Below, piece after piece: positions 43,533 to 51,898 of a stretch of DNA of 64,000 nt. The stretch covers positions 62,001 to 126,000 of the forward strand of contig JAAWWF010000026.1 of NCBI GenBank assembly GCA_021404565.1, read 5' to 3'. The notes under the pieces were generated by a model. That model had not been told where the DNA came from. It searched no databases and saw nothing but the letters and a program-made list of their open reading frames with translations. This DNA comes from Roseivirga sp. (lineage in GTDB: Bacteria; Bacteroidota; Bacteroidia; Cytophagales; Cyclobacteriaceae). A program made the position numbers and the translations under genes. Each line of letters starts with the position of its first letter. Position 1 is the first letter of the stretch.

Positions 43533-45523
43533 TACTTAACTCTTATATGATAAATTCCATTTATGATGCCATAGTCCGCGGCAAAGAACAGGCTATCGTT
43601 GGTCCAATATGGATCCCATTCATTACCTTTTGAGTCAGTTAAATACTTGACCTTATTGGTTTTGAAATTCAAAACTGCCAAATCCCAATTTCCCATTTCA
43701 TTACTGGCAAAAACTAAATTCTCTTCATTATCGGATAGTTCGATATCCCATTCGTCATAATCTGAATTTGTCAGGTTAACTTCATTGTCATTTTGTATGT
43801 TCTTCCTATACACATCGAACTGCCCATCTCTCTTAGAAATATAGAAAACATGTTTGCCGTTTTTAGATAGAATGGGTCTCCAATGTTCATACTTATCGTC
43901 AGTTAAAGTCCACTTTTCTCCATTAGATAAATCATACAAGACAATTTTGGGGTTAGTAGAAAAGTCACCCTTATTAACCCATTCTGCATAAACAACCTTT
44001 GATCCATCTTCAGAAAAAGTGGGAATAGCTCCGAAAGACTCTCCACTAGTCAACACTATTAGTTCATTAGTTGAAAGGTCTCTAAAAATAACTTCTGTTT
44101 CACCTGTGTCCTGGTTTCCTTGGGTGTAAACCAGTTTGTTGCCCTTCAAATCTGGGTGAATCTGGTCAACATTATCAAATGTCAATCGAGACTCAATCTT
44201 CTCACTTAAGCTTTTGATAATGATCTCAGAATTTGAATCTCTAATGGATTGTTGCAGCAAAGTATCTCCGTAAACTCTCGGGTACCTATCTCCTGTATTG
44301 TGACTGCTGATTCTATGAACTCCTCTATGAGGTCGTATATGCGTATTTACAAATCTCTCTAGTGAAATTGCCAAGATTTCATGCCCTAGTCGATTTAGGT
44401 GTTCATCGTACGCGAAGTAGACGCGATCTTTCGAAGACTCAAAAGCGTCTCTAAGGTTTAATATCTTAATGCCATTTTTTTGGGATAGAGAATCGAGAAA
44501 ACGATCCGGAAAGTTCATGTCTAAATCTCTAGGATCAATGTTGAAGGACTCAACTACCTCAGAAAGTTCATTGAAGTAGAGTTGTTCCTTGGTTGGTAAT
44601 TGCACAATTACTAACTCGACACCTCTACTCAAGCATAGTTCTTGAAACTGTTGTACGTATTTGGAGAACTTCGCTAGGTCCTTTAATTGTCTCTCAGATT
44701 TGTCTTTGAAAAAGACATTATAATCCCTGTTATTTTGGTGGTCAGGATAAAAGGGCTCAGTCCATCTCCCCAGAGGTAATTCTGCAGGGTTAGAGTATTT
44801 GAGGGGATACAAAATATGTTTTAGCAGTTCACTTTTATTCATCAAAAAATCGGCAAAATCGGCCTTCCTTGCCTGTACATTCATGAAATCATTGAAGTTG
44901 CAGATTTGTAAAAACACTACTTCAGGTTCTAATTGGAGTCCCTCATTTCTGAAATAGTTCAAAGATTCAGCAATTCCAAAACCGCTAATACCAGCGTTGA
45001 GAACTATCCGATCTCCGTAGCTATTAGCTAAAAGTGTAGTGTAAAGCTCTCCAAACTCCACCTGTGCTCCTTGAGTGTATGAATCACCTAGAAAAAGCCA
45101 TTCTACATTGGTCAATTTCTTGTAGGGATCACCCTCTCTGCCAATTCTGAAACCTTGCGCGTTTGTCTTGTATGTTGTCTGGTATTCTTTGTCAGTCAGA
45201 ATTTTATTAAGAAATGGTTTGTTGACATAATAGTCAGGCTTGATATGATACAAATCTTCTACTATGAATTCTGGAAACCGCATAAGAAAAATGGCTTCTC
45301 CGTAGATTAACAGGCCGAAGGCAGTGTAAAAGGAAAATAAAAGAGGCAACAATTTCCTGAACTTGAATAAGGCCCAAACTGCCACTACTACAGCTATGAA
45401 ACCCACGGCAATTGATAGATACAAGGTTACCCCTATCATGAAGAGAATTGCCGGGTTGACTATCAAGAGTGCCGTACAAGCAATAATAATTGCAGACTTG
45501 CTTTGTTCATCTTTTGCTACCAT
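43532..45523 (-). CDS. SGNH hydrolase fused to a TolB-like beta-propeller
   Basis: About 663 residues. Two or three transmembrane helices occupy the first 80 residues. An SGNH domain follows with block I LFLGDSYTQG (nucleophile serine near 148), an NAGISGFG segment, an N in QICNFNDF, and the block V pair in YDEHLNRLGHE (Asp near 373, His near 375). Residues 455-660 contain PD40/WD-like propeller blades (VYTQGNQDTGETEV, FYISKRDGQFDVYR, VFASNEMGNWDLAV, LFFAADYG). The enzyme part resembles AlgX/AlgJ/PatB partners of MBOAT proteins. The propeller fusion is unusual. ATG at 45523 is preferred over the TTG one codon earlier; the gene overlaps the nuclease gene by 17 bases. Confidence 0.88.
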   Translation of the reverse strand: MVAKDEQSKSAIIIACTALLIVNPAILFMIGVTLYLSIAVGFIAVVVAVWALFKFRKLLPLLFSFYTAFGLLIYGEAIFLMRFPEFIVEDLYHIKPDYYVNKPFLNKILTDKEYQTTYKTNAQGFRIGREGDPYKKLTNVEWLFLGDSYTQGAQVEFGELYTTLLANSYGDRIVLNAGISGFGIAESLNYFRNEGLQLEPEVVFLQICNFNDFMNVQARKADFADFLMNKSELLKHILYPLKYSNPAELPLGRWTEPFYPDHQNNRDYNVFFKDKSERQLKDLAKFSKYVQQFQELCLSRGVELVIVQLPTKEQLYFNELSEVVESFNIDPRDLDMNFPDRFLDSLSQKNGIKILNLRDAFESSKDRVYFAYDEHLNRLGHEILAISLERFVNTHIRPHRGVHRISSHNTGDRYPRVYGDTLLQQSIRDSNSEIIIKSLSEKIESRLTFDNVDQIHPDLKGNKLVYTQGNQDTGETEVIFRDLSTNELIVLTSGESFGAIPTFSEDGSKVVYAEWVNKGDFSTNPKIVLYDLSNGEKWTLTDDKYEHWRPILSKNGKHVFYISKRDGQFDVYRKNIQNDNEVNLTNSDYDEWDIELSDNEENLVFASNEMGNWDLAVLNFKTNKVKYLTDSKGNEWDPYWTNDSLFFAADYGIINGIYHIRVK

Positions 45524-46322
45524 CAAACATTACTAGACTAGATTCAATTTTATTCTCTTTTACCAAACTAAGACCTGACAAGAAATCATGACCAATCAGG
45601 CTTTCTAATTGATCGACTGTTATCTGGTGGTTTTCTAGTGCGTCTGTTGATTGTATTTTGTTCATAAACAGCCAACAGTAAGCCACTTCCTCTTTTGGCA
45701 AATACACCATCTTATACATTGCTTCCGCCACATCTACTAGGTTCTCTCCTACACTATCTCTTTGATTTTCAGCAAAAAATGCTCCTGTGTAAACGTAGGC
45801 TTTCGACTTAGAATCGATAACTCTCTGCCTTATTTTGGACTCCAATCCTAGCCAAACCCCACGATTGAGAAAGTCTTTTTGATGAACAATGTTGACATGA
45901 TAGAATGTTAGATTTTTAAGATGTTGATTCCAAATAAAATCACCCGCAGGAACCAGGTGTCCTCTATCATAGCCTGAACTTTTATAATCGTAATTCGTCC
46001 TAGAAATTAAAGTGTCTCCAAATAAGACTGGGGGGAAATTCGAAAGACGTTTAGCCTTAGACCTAGATTTGGGAATTATTAGGTTTTCAGGGGCAATAAT
46101 GTGAAAGGTTAAAACTGTACTGTTCAAATCAAAAGAATATTTGAACGCGTAGTTCTCAAGGCAAAATACACTTGGATTTTCTACCGTGCGATCTTCGAAA
46201 CTGAGGAATGGACAATCCCTAAATTGGTAATGAATTAATTCATCCAAAGCCTTATCCTGACCCTTGGCGTTCAAGGGTAGTACAAACAATAAAATACCGA
46301 AGCTATAAAGGTGATATTTCAT
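45507..46322 (-). CDS. Secreted DNA/RNA non-specific endonuclease (NUC family)
   Basis: 271 residues with a signal peptide (YSFGILLFVLPLNAKGQ). The beta-beta-alpha metal nuclease motif is SGYDRGHLVPAGDF with catalytic H122, and the Mg-binding asparagine lies in NIVHQKDFLNRGVW. These place it with the EndA/NucA/Serratia-nuclease group, which cut DNA and RNA outside the cytoplasm. It overlaps hxsC by 20 bases and the next gene by 17, so it is embedded in the hxs operon. This is an unexpected partner; roles could be target degradation or self-DNA handling, both speculative. Confidence 0.93.
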   Translation of the reverse strand: MKYHLYSFGILLFVLPLNAKGQDKALDELIHYQFRDCPFLSFEDRTVENPSVFCLENYAFKYSFDLNSTVLTFHIIAPENLIIPKSRSKAKRLSNFPPVLFGDTLISRTNYDYKSSGYDRGHLVPAGDFIWNQHLKNLTFYHVNIVHQKDFLNRGVWLGLESKIRQRVIDSKSKAYVYTGAFFAENQRDSVGENLVDVAEAMYKMVYLPKEEVAYCWLFMNKIQSTDALENHQITVDQLESLIGHDFLSGLSLVKENKIESSLVMFDGSKR

Positions 46323-47421
46323 TTGTCAATTGTCTTGAGGTACCAAACACTCCACCGCAATCACTTTTGGCGGAGCAGTGTTCACACTTATCTAGATACG
46401 ACCGTTTCCAATCGGAAATTGATTTTGTAGCAAAGTCACGTAGCTCGGGTTCTAGAACACAAAGTGGCATGTTGAATATGTTCACCCTTATGCCAAATCT
46501 ATCAAGAAGAAATACGGATTTCTTAAGTGCAGATGCATATTCACTCGGTTCAATCCAGAGTTTATCTTTGTTAGCAATGGCTAAACCTGTGAACTCTAAC
46601 CCCATAAAGGCAACACTTTCTACAAAAGGTAAATTCTTCGTTATAAACAGACTCAATTCTTCAATTCTCTTAATTGTTGGTCTTTGAAGTACAACTCTTA
46701 GTTCAATATGAATTTGATATTTTGCCAGATTGTGCAATCCAAGCATTGTTTGTCTGAATGCGCCATTGCTTTGGACTATGTAGTCATGATCAACGAAGTT
46801 GTCCGAATAGAGAGGTACAGCCAAAATGAGATTTTCTTTAAACTGTTCCATTTTTTCAGCCCAATCGTTCCAGGCGAATACCTTTCCATTGGTCAACAAA
46901 TGAATAGTCGTTTGTGGAAGTTGAGATTTTAGGTCTTCAAGAATTTCGATCATTCTATCCCCTAGCAAAAATGGCTCACCGCCCGTAATTCCAATGACCT
47001 CTGTTTCTTCGTCCATCAATGGTATCAAACACTTATTTCGGAAGTAATGAAAGTCAAAATCATCTTTGTTCTTGGGTGGCTGAGAACACATGAGGCAATA
47101 ACTATTACATTGATCCGTAATGAATAAAGTATTGTGTTTTGACTGTCTACGATAGAGAATATCAAGAACCCCCTGATCATTAATGTAAACTACGTCTCCT
47201 TCGGCCAAAATTTTATAATTGGATAGATTGAAGATGTTTGGGAGCTGCGAGTTGAGTCTTTCTTGTGAAACCAAAGCAACTACTCTATCCTCATTTGTTG
47301 GGTCATAGAGCGAGTTAACTAACTCAAATCCATATTTGATGCCTTTGGACGGCCTCAACTTTCCAACTAACTGCCCTTCCAAGTTTTCTACCTTTCCTCT
47401 GGAGCTAAGATTTATCATCAT
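46303..47421 (-). CDS. hxsC: His-Xaa-Ser system radical SAM maturase HxsC
   Basis: 372 residues. The radical SAM cluster is C105-x3-C109-x2-C112 (ITDQCNSYCLMCSQPP), followed by ITGGEPFLLGD, typical of SAM-binding. The C-terminus carries a second cysteine set, C346, C349 and C355 (CEHCSAKSDCGGVFGTS), which is the usual HxsC ending. It is predicted to install, with HxsB, a modification on the HxS repeat of HxsA. It overlaps hxsB by four bases (ATGA) and the nuclease gene by 20. Assignment rests on motif pattern and on the three other Hxs genes beside it. Confidence 0.92.
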   Translation of the reverse strand: MMINLSSRGKVENLEGQLVGKLRPSKGIKYGFELVNSLYDPTNEDRVVALVSQERLNSQLPNIFNLSNYKILAEGDVVYINDQGVLDILYRRQSKHNTLFITDQCNSYCLMCSQPPKNKDDFDFHYFRNKCLIPLMDEETEVIGITGGEPFLLGDRMIEILEDLKSQLPQTTIHLLTNGKVFAWNDWAEKMEQFKENLILAVPLYSDNFVDHDYIVQSNGAFRQTMLGLHNLAKYQIHIELRVVLQRPTIKRIEELSLFITKNLPFVESVAFMGLEFTGLAIANKDKLWIEPSEYASALKKSVFLLDRFGIRVNIFNMPLCVLEPELRDFATKSISDWKRSYLDKCEHCSAKSDCGGVFGTSRQLTNEISPL

Positions 47422-48878
47422 TTAGCACTTATCCATTCATAAAAGATGTTGCGAACTGAAGTACTTTCCTCTAACTTTCTTATTAAGTACTTAATGATCG
47501 ACATGTTCTTTTCGCAAAAACCAGAAGTTGGTCTGTGTCCATATGCATCACCCTGAATAGCATGATGAAAAACTGGATCGGCACCACAAAAATCACTCAC
47601 AGCACAATCAGAGCATCCATTAAGGGCCTCATTTAAACTATTTTTAAAAACTGAAAGAGCTTCATCACTGGTGAGTAGTTTTTTGTATCCGTCTGATACG
47701 TGTCCAAGTCTAAAACTGTAATCATTTTGTTCGGCAAGCATTCTTGATTCATCGGAAGCATAAACGTAGCCATCATAATTATAGACCAAAACAGAATTAA
47801 TTGCCCCCGCGGGTGACTGCAGGTCGACATAATTAGATTGAAATGGGGTCAGTATTTTCTTAAGGATAACGCTGGCAAAATCTTCTCTAAAAAAGGTTCC
47901 CTTGAGGTTGATTTGGAGTATATATTCAAATGCCTTTTCATAAAACTCAAGGAATTGCTGTGTTTCATAATAGTTCTTTTTAGGACTTTTGAGAGCGAAC
48001 CCATATGGGCTAATTGGTCGAAGGAAGATATTGTGAAATCCATTTTCTAAATACGCATTAATTATCTCTTGAGGATATTTCAAACTTAAACTACTAGCAG
48101 TCATTAGCGCAGAGATTCTATCCTTGCCAAGTGCGTTTCGGAAGTATTGAATTCCGGCAATTACATCATGATAACTAGAGCCTTTCCTTAGTTTTCTGTT
48201 GGAGTCATGCAAAAATTCAGGCCCATCCAAAGAGGTGGAGATGAGTATATCATACTTCAGGCAAAACTTGATTATCTCCTCGTTATAAATCGTGCCATTC
48301 GTACAGATGACAAAATTTATCCGTTTGTCCGTATTTAAGCTCAGTGTAGTCTCTACAGCGTATTTAAGCAGATCAAAGGCTAAAAGTGGTTCTCCCCCTT
48401 GAAATTCCATCGTTATAAACTTCGATGGGCTTTTTAGCATCAATTCTATCGCATGATCTAGGTCTGTTTTCTTTAGATCAAAGCTCTGTTTATCCTGTGT
48501 GACACGTGAAACCTGACAATAATGACAAGTATGATTGCACCTAAGTGTCAACACGAAAATATGAAGAGAGGAAAGCTGAAGGAGGTGATCCTTCTTTGTC
48601 CTAATTCTGTTGGCTATTACATCTAGTCCACCACTTTCGTATTCATCTATGATAATGTGCTTTGCATGGAGGTCTCGCATCAATTTCTCGTTTGATATTG
48701 GCCTGCGCTTCACGATGGCTTCAACGGAACCAATTGGCGCGATAACATAATCTCCAGAAGCCCCTACGATCAATTCATTAGTGGAATCTATGTGTAAATA
48801 CTTAAATGGGAGTAATTTATAACCTGGTGAATTATAGTGTTCTTTTGGCTTGAACTTTTGCCGTTTAACTACTTCCAT
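47418..48878 (-). CDS. hxsB: His-Xaa-Ser system radical SAM maturase HxsB
   Basis: 486 residues. The cluster motif is C114-x3-C118-x2-C121 in VLTLRCNHTCHYCQVSR, a very typical HxsB sequence. EFQGGEPLLAFDLL, ISTSLDGPEFLHDSNRK and FLRPISPYGFA continue the family pattern. The C-terminal SPASM-like region has CSDCAVSDFCGADPVFHH and a last cysteine in SGFCEKN, probably binding auxiliary clusters. It starts 10 bases inside the end of hxsD and ends in a four-base overlap with hxsC. The chemistry performed on HxsA is not known to me. Confidence 0.95.
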   Translation of the reverse strand: MEVVKRQKFKPKEHYNSPGYKLLPFKYLHIDSTNELIVGASGDYVIAPIGSVEAIVKRRPISNEKLMRDLHAKHIIIDEYESGGLDVIANRIRTKKDHLLQLSSLHIFVLTLRCNHTCHYCQVSRVTQDKQSFDLKKTDLDHAIELMLKSPSKFITMEFQGGEPLLAFDLLKYAVETTLSLNTDKRINFVICTNGTIYNEEIIKFCLKYDILISTSLDGPEFLHDSNRKLRKGSSYHDVIAGIQYFRNALGKDRISALMTASSLSLKYPQEIINAYLENGFHNIFLRPISPYGFALKSPKKNYYETQQFLEFYEKAFEYILQINLKGTFFREDFASVILKKILTPFQSNYVDLQSPAGAINSVLVYNYDGYVYASDESRMLAEQNDYSFRLGHVSDGYKKLLTSDEALSVFKNSLNEALNGCSDCAVSDFCGADPVFHHAIQGDAYGHRPTSGFCEKNMSIIKYLIRKLEESTSVRNIFYEWISAK

Positions 48879-49180
48879 ATCTCATCGGCTAAATCATCAT
48901 AAATACCTCCAGAAGAAAGTGCCTTTGCCAGTAGCAACAGCTTAACTTCCTTAGTTTCAGCTGCAATATGATACCTTAGTTCAAAGTCATTCACTCGTGT
49001 TGTGATGGCAATCTTCAGCTCCGAGATGATATTTTCTTTAATTGAAGCTGACTCCAAAAAAACACAATACCTGTCATCTGTAATTTCCAGTTTTAAAGAG
49101 TATATATTCGAAAGGCTATATATAGCTTTTAAGACGGACTGCTTTTTGTATGCCTGCTTGTCAAAATCAATTATTCTCAC
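48869..49180 (-). CDS. hxsD: His-Xaa-Ser system protein HxsD
   Basis: 103 residues with a GTG start that overlaps the hxsA stop (GTGA). The pattern IDFDKQAYKKQSVLKAIYSLSNIYSLKLEI ... FELRYHIAAETKEVKLLLLAKAL matches HxsD, a small protein always found with the two radical SAM maturases. Its job may be to bind or present the precursor, by analogy with small RiPP-recognition proteins; this is inference. There is no signal peptide, so it acts in the cytoplasm with HxsB and HxsC. Confidence 0.88.
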   Translation of the reverse strand: MRIIDFDKQAYKKQSVLKAIYSLSNIYSLKLEITDDRYCVFLESASIKENIISELKIAITTRVNDFELRYHIAAETKEVKLLLLAKALSSGGIYDDLADEIWK

Positions 49181-50046
49181 TTCTTATCAATCTCTTTGGC
49201 TTTATTTTTGAGGAGTAGAATCAAGAAAGCACCAACTCTTCCCGTTTCGGTTAACTTCTCATCTCTTTGAAAAGCCTTAATCGCTTTCTCCACTTGATCA
49301 TCGAACTCCATACTCGCAGGGATTTGATAGCTTGGATAAGGTAAGTTCCAATACTTCAATTTGAGTAACAATTTGACGAGTTCCGCAACATCAGTGCCTT
49401 TCACACCTTTAGTTAAGGTCCTGCTTCCCAATGAAGCATAATCTATAATGGAAGAATCAGCGCTTGATGATTCTACTGACTTTGCTTTTGATTGGATTAG
49501 AACTATCAAATAAACATCCGCTCTACCAGTCTCGGTTAGACCTTCACTCTTTTGAAACTGCCTAACAGCGCGGTAGACCTTGTCATCAAACTTCATTGTT
49601 TTTGGAACAACATAGCTCGAATATGGGGACTCCCATAGTTTAAGTTTGATCAATAACTTAACAAGTTCTGAAACATCAGTTCCCTCAACATCCTTTACCA
49701 AAGATCTGCTCCCTAAGGAGGTTGTGGAGCTATAACTAGAAGAGCTAGAAGACCTACTTCTTGATGAGCTAGTAGAACTGTAATGGGATCGATGAGAACT
49801 ATGTGATCTGTGCGAACTGTGTGATCTGTGAGATCTATGACTACTAAACTCCCACTCTCCAGAATCTGTAAGTTTCATCAAAAGACGTGGGCTTTCAAAT
49901 CGCTTTGAAGATCCTTTTGCCATGAATGAGGTAGGAATTTCTTCTTCTAATAGCCCATCCGATTTCACAGAAGTGGAAGCCAAAGTCAAACTACCCACCG
50001 ATGTTAGAACTACTTTCTTTAAAAGCTGCTCAAATTTATCCTTCAT
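49177..50046 (-). CDS. hxsA: His-Xaa-Ser repeat precursor HxsA with two peptidoglycan-binding-like repeats
   Basis: 289 residues, the presumed modified product. The N-terminal 25 residues look like a weak export signal (KKVVLTSVGSLTLAS). Residues 70-90 form seven uninterrupted His-x-Ser triplets (x is R, R, S, R, S, R, Y), followed by a Ser/Arg-rich linker (91-110). Two 80-residue repeats follow (about 111-195 and 205-289), each running LGSR ... GTDVxELVKLLxKLK ... FDDxV ... FQxxExLTETGR, the pattern of PG_binding_1 domains. The last residues are KAKEIDKK. It is the first gene of a seven-gene operon, and a TAGGTTTG box lies 55 bases upstream of the ATG. Confidence 0.93.
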   Translation of the reverse strand: MKDKFEQLLKKVVLTSVGSLTLASTSVKSDGLLEEEIPTSFMAKGSSKRFESPRLLMKLTDSGEWEFSSHRSHRSHSSHRSHSSHRSHYSSTSSSRSRSSSSSSYSSTTSLGSRSLVKDVEGTDVSELVKLLIKLKLWESPYSSYVVPKTMKFDDKVYRAVRQFQKSEGLTETGRADVYLIVLIQSKAKSVESSSADSSIIDYASLGSRTLTKGVKGTDVAELVKLLLKLKYWNLPYPSYQIPASMEFDDQVEKAIKAFQRDEKLTETGRVGAFLILLLKNKAKEIDKK

Positions 50047-50100
50047 TACCCAGGTTTGATGTGAATATATAATTTATAAATTTCAATAATAGCAATCAAA

Positions 50101-50108
50101 CAAACCTA
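50101..50108 (-). promoter_or_regulatory. Candidate -7 box of the hxs operon
   Basis: Minus-strand TAGGTTTG matches TAnnTTTG exactly. No TTG was found at the normal -33 distance, so this is a partial match. The 306-base gap 50047-50352 is AT-rich and otherwise without visible features. Confidence 0.4.
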
Positions 50109-50352
50109 ACCATTATTTGAATGATTATATCTTAATAAGATTTATTTATACTTATAATCCACTTCATCTCTTTAATTTATCCAGAATTTCAGATATAAAT
50201 TCAAACTAATATCTAATGATACACATATGCAATTCCTCAATTAATCCAAAATGTGAAAAGAGAGTGTCATCACCCCCTCCCAATTGGCTAGTCAGATCAT
50301 ACATTGCCTAGAATAAAATACCCTATTCCCGAAGCTTAGAAGCCAAGCCCCG

Positions 50353-50961
50353 CTACTTCTCAATCTGATAAGTCACAATCTCGGCCTCCGTCATCCAGTG
50401 GATATCATCAGCAGGGGCGGCATTGATGGTAAAGAAGTAGAAGTCTTCAGCGAGCTGATTGCTAAAGCCAATAGACTTGTAATAGTCTATATATAAGAGG
50501 TGCTCACTGGAGCTGCGGGGAAAATCAGTAGCATCGCTGGTACCGTCAGACCAGGAGTGGACCCCCACCCGGGCATTGGCACCCAGTGTTCTTTGCGAGC
50601 CGGCCAAAAACAAATCAACAGCGCCTGAAGCAATCAAACCATTGTCTTCCACTTGCGTTCTCAGGCCAAGCTGAAATAGCTTTCTGCCTACCTGAAGATT
50701 CGTATCATCATCATCGGAACCGGGAGCCTCTCTGAAAATAATCAGCTCGGTATTGGGGTTTTGCCTCAACGCCTCATCAAAAGCACTGTCTGTATTGCTA
50801 TCGATCACCCCATTCAATACCAGGGTGGTTTCATTCAAAATAGAAAAAGGCGCTATAGAAGTGGTACCGGCATCATCATCGCCACAAGCACTAAAGGCAA
50901 GTAGGAAGATCAGGGCAAAGCCCAGGTAATATTTATACAATTTCTTATTCATCTTAATCAA
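50353..50961 (-). CDS. Lipoprotein with a ClpP/crotonase-like periplasmic domain
   Basis: 202 residues with a good lipobox (LAFSACGDDD). The body, LNGVIDSNTDSAFDEAL ... NTELIIFREAPG ... GLIASGAVDLFLAGSQRTLGANARVGVHSW, follows the pattern of COG3904-type periplasmic proteins related to ClpP/crotonase folds, where a Ser/Cys-containing turn precedes a helix and the LGxH segment. The serine in IASGA sits at the nucleophile-like position, but no full catalytic triad is certain. It overlaps the preceding lipoprotein gene by four bases. Confidence 0.75.
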   Translation of the reverse strand: MIKMNKKLYKYYLGFALIFLLAFSACGDDDAGTTSIAPFSILNETTLVLNGVIDSNTDSAFDEALRQNPNTELIIFREAPGSDDDDTNLQVGRKLFQLGLRTQVEDNGLIASGAVDLFLAGSQRTLGANARVGVHSWSDGTSDATDFPRSSSEHLLYIDYYKSIGFSNQLAEDFYFFTINAAPADDIHWMTEAEIVTYQIEK

Positions 50962-51809
50962 CGTTTATAGGTTCCATCAGGTAATATAGCAGGTAGGTTG
51001 TAATTGGTGTTGGTCAGCAGCGCATAAACCGCTGGGTCACCCTGCTCTACTTTTTCCCTGGTATTCAGCTTCCACTCATGGCCGATCTCCGCAAGGCGAT
51101 TCTGCTGCGCGCCTAAAATGGAAGTAATGGCCCAATAAATATATTCTGTTGACATGCAGTCGTAGTCACAGGTACGATCATCATAGGTGTACCAGGCACC
51201 AGCAGGATAAGGGTTAGGGATGCTCGTAAAATTACCTCCCCGGGCAAGGTCCATGGCATCGGTCAGGGTAGTCCCGGCCATCTCTCCAAACACTGTGGGA
51301 TAGGCTTTGGCATATCCTGCATGCGTGATAATGTGCCAGACCTCTTCTAATGCAGCATCAAACTCTCCCGACTTATCGATATGCCATTGGGGCCTCGTTT
51401 CATCATTCCCCAGGTCCTGACCCTCTCTTCCGTTGGGCGGATTAATATTTTCAAGGTCCGATTCATTTTTCCACATCACCATAAAGGCCCTTTCTGCCTT
51501 CATAGCATTGAGCACGTTTATATCATCCACGGTACCGTCCTCATCATTGTCCAGGTACTGTGCCATCAGGTTGGCGGCATGCAGCAGTTTGGCATCTTCT
51601 ACCCCTGCTACGGCATAGATGTCAATATCAAAAACCACCACCTTTCGGTTAAAAGCTGAAAAGCCATCGTCACTATTGGCTACAATAGTAAAGTTCGGGT
51701 CATTTCCAGGATCGATTACTCCATTATCAGGTGTAGTATCGGGATCATTCTTACATCCAAAAACTAAGGTAAGTGCTAATATTAAGTAGCTCATATGTTT
51801 CTTATTCAT
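50958..51809 (-). CDS. Lipoprotein with calcium-loop-like and histidine-rich motifs, unknown function
   Basis: 283 residues with a lipobox (LTLVFGC). YLDNDEDGTVDD resembles an EF-hand-like or dockerin-type calcium loop. EEVWHIITHAGYAKAYPTVFGE contains an H-x3-H pattern next to a glutamate pair, reminiscent of but not identical to HExxH metallopeptidases. Two cysteines in CDYDCMSTEYIYW may form a disulfide. No family is recognised. It is translationally coupled (ATGA) to the ClpP-like lipoprotein, so the two probably act together on the outer face of a membrane. Confidence 0.72.
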   Translation of the reverse strand: MNKKHMSYLILALTLVFGCKNDPDTTPDNGVIDPGNDPNFTIVANSDDGFSAFNRKVVVFDIDIYAVAGVEDAKLLHAANLMAQYLDNDEDGTVDDINVLNAMKAERAFMVMWKNESDLENINPPNGREGQDLGNDETRPQWHIDKSGEFDAALEEVWHIITHAGYAKAYPTVFGEMAGTTLTDAMDLARGGNFTSIPNPYPAGAWYTYDDRTCDYDCMSTEYIYWAITSILGAQQNRLAEIGHEWKLNTREKVEQGDPAVYALLTNTNYNLPAILPDGTYKR

Positions 51810-51898
51810 CAGTGAATTCTGTTTGATTCACCAAGAAAACCTAATCAATGCAATTAACCCTACCAGCTGTTATTTGCAAGAGGTCCGTCTGCTTCCAT

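Noticed and set aside
49777-49839. Low-complexity His/Ser/Arg stretch as a mere simple repeat
   Set aside because: The strict HxS triplet pattern and the three neighbouring Hxs genes identify it as the functional repeat of HxsA.
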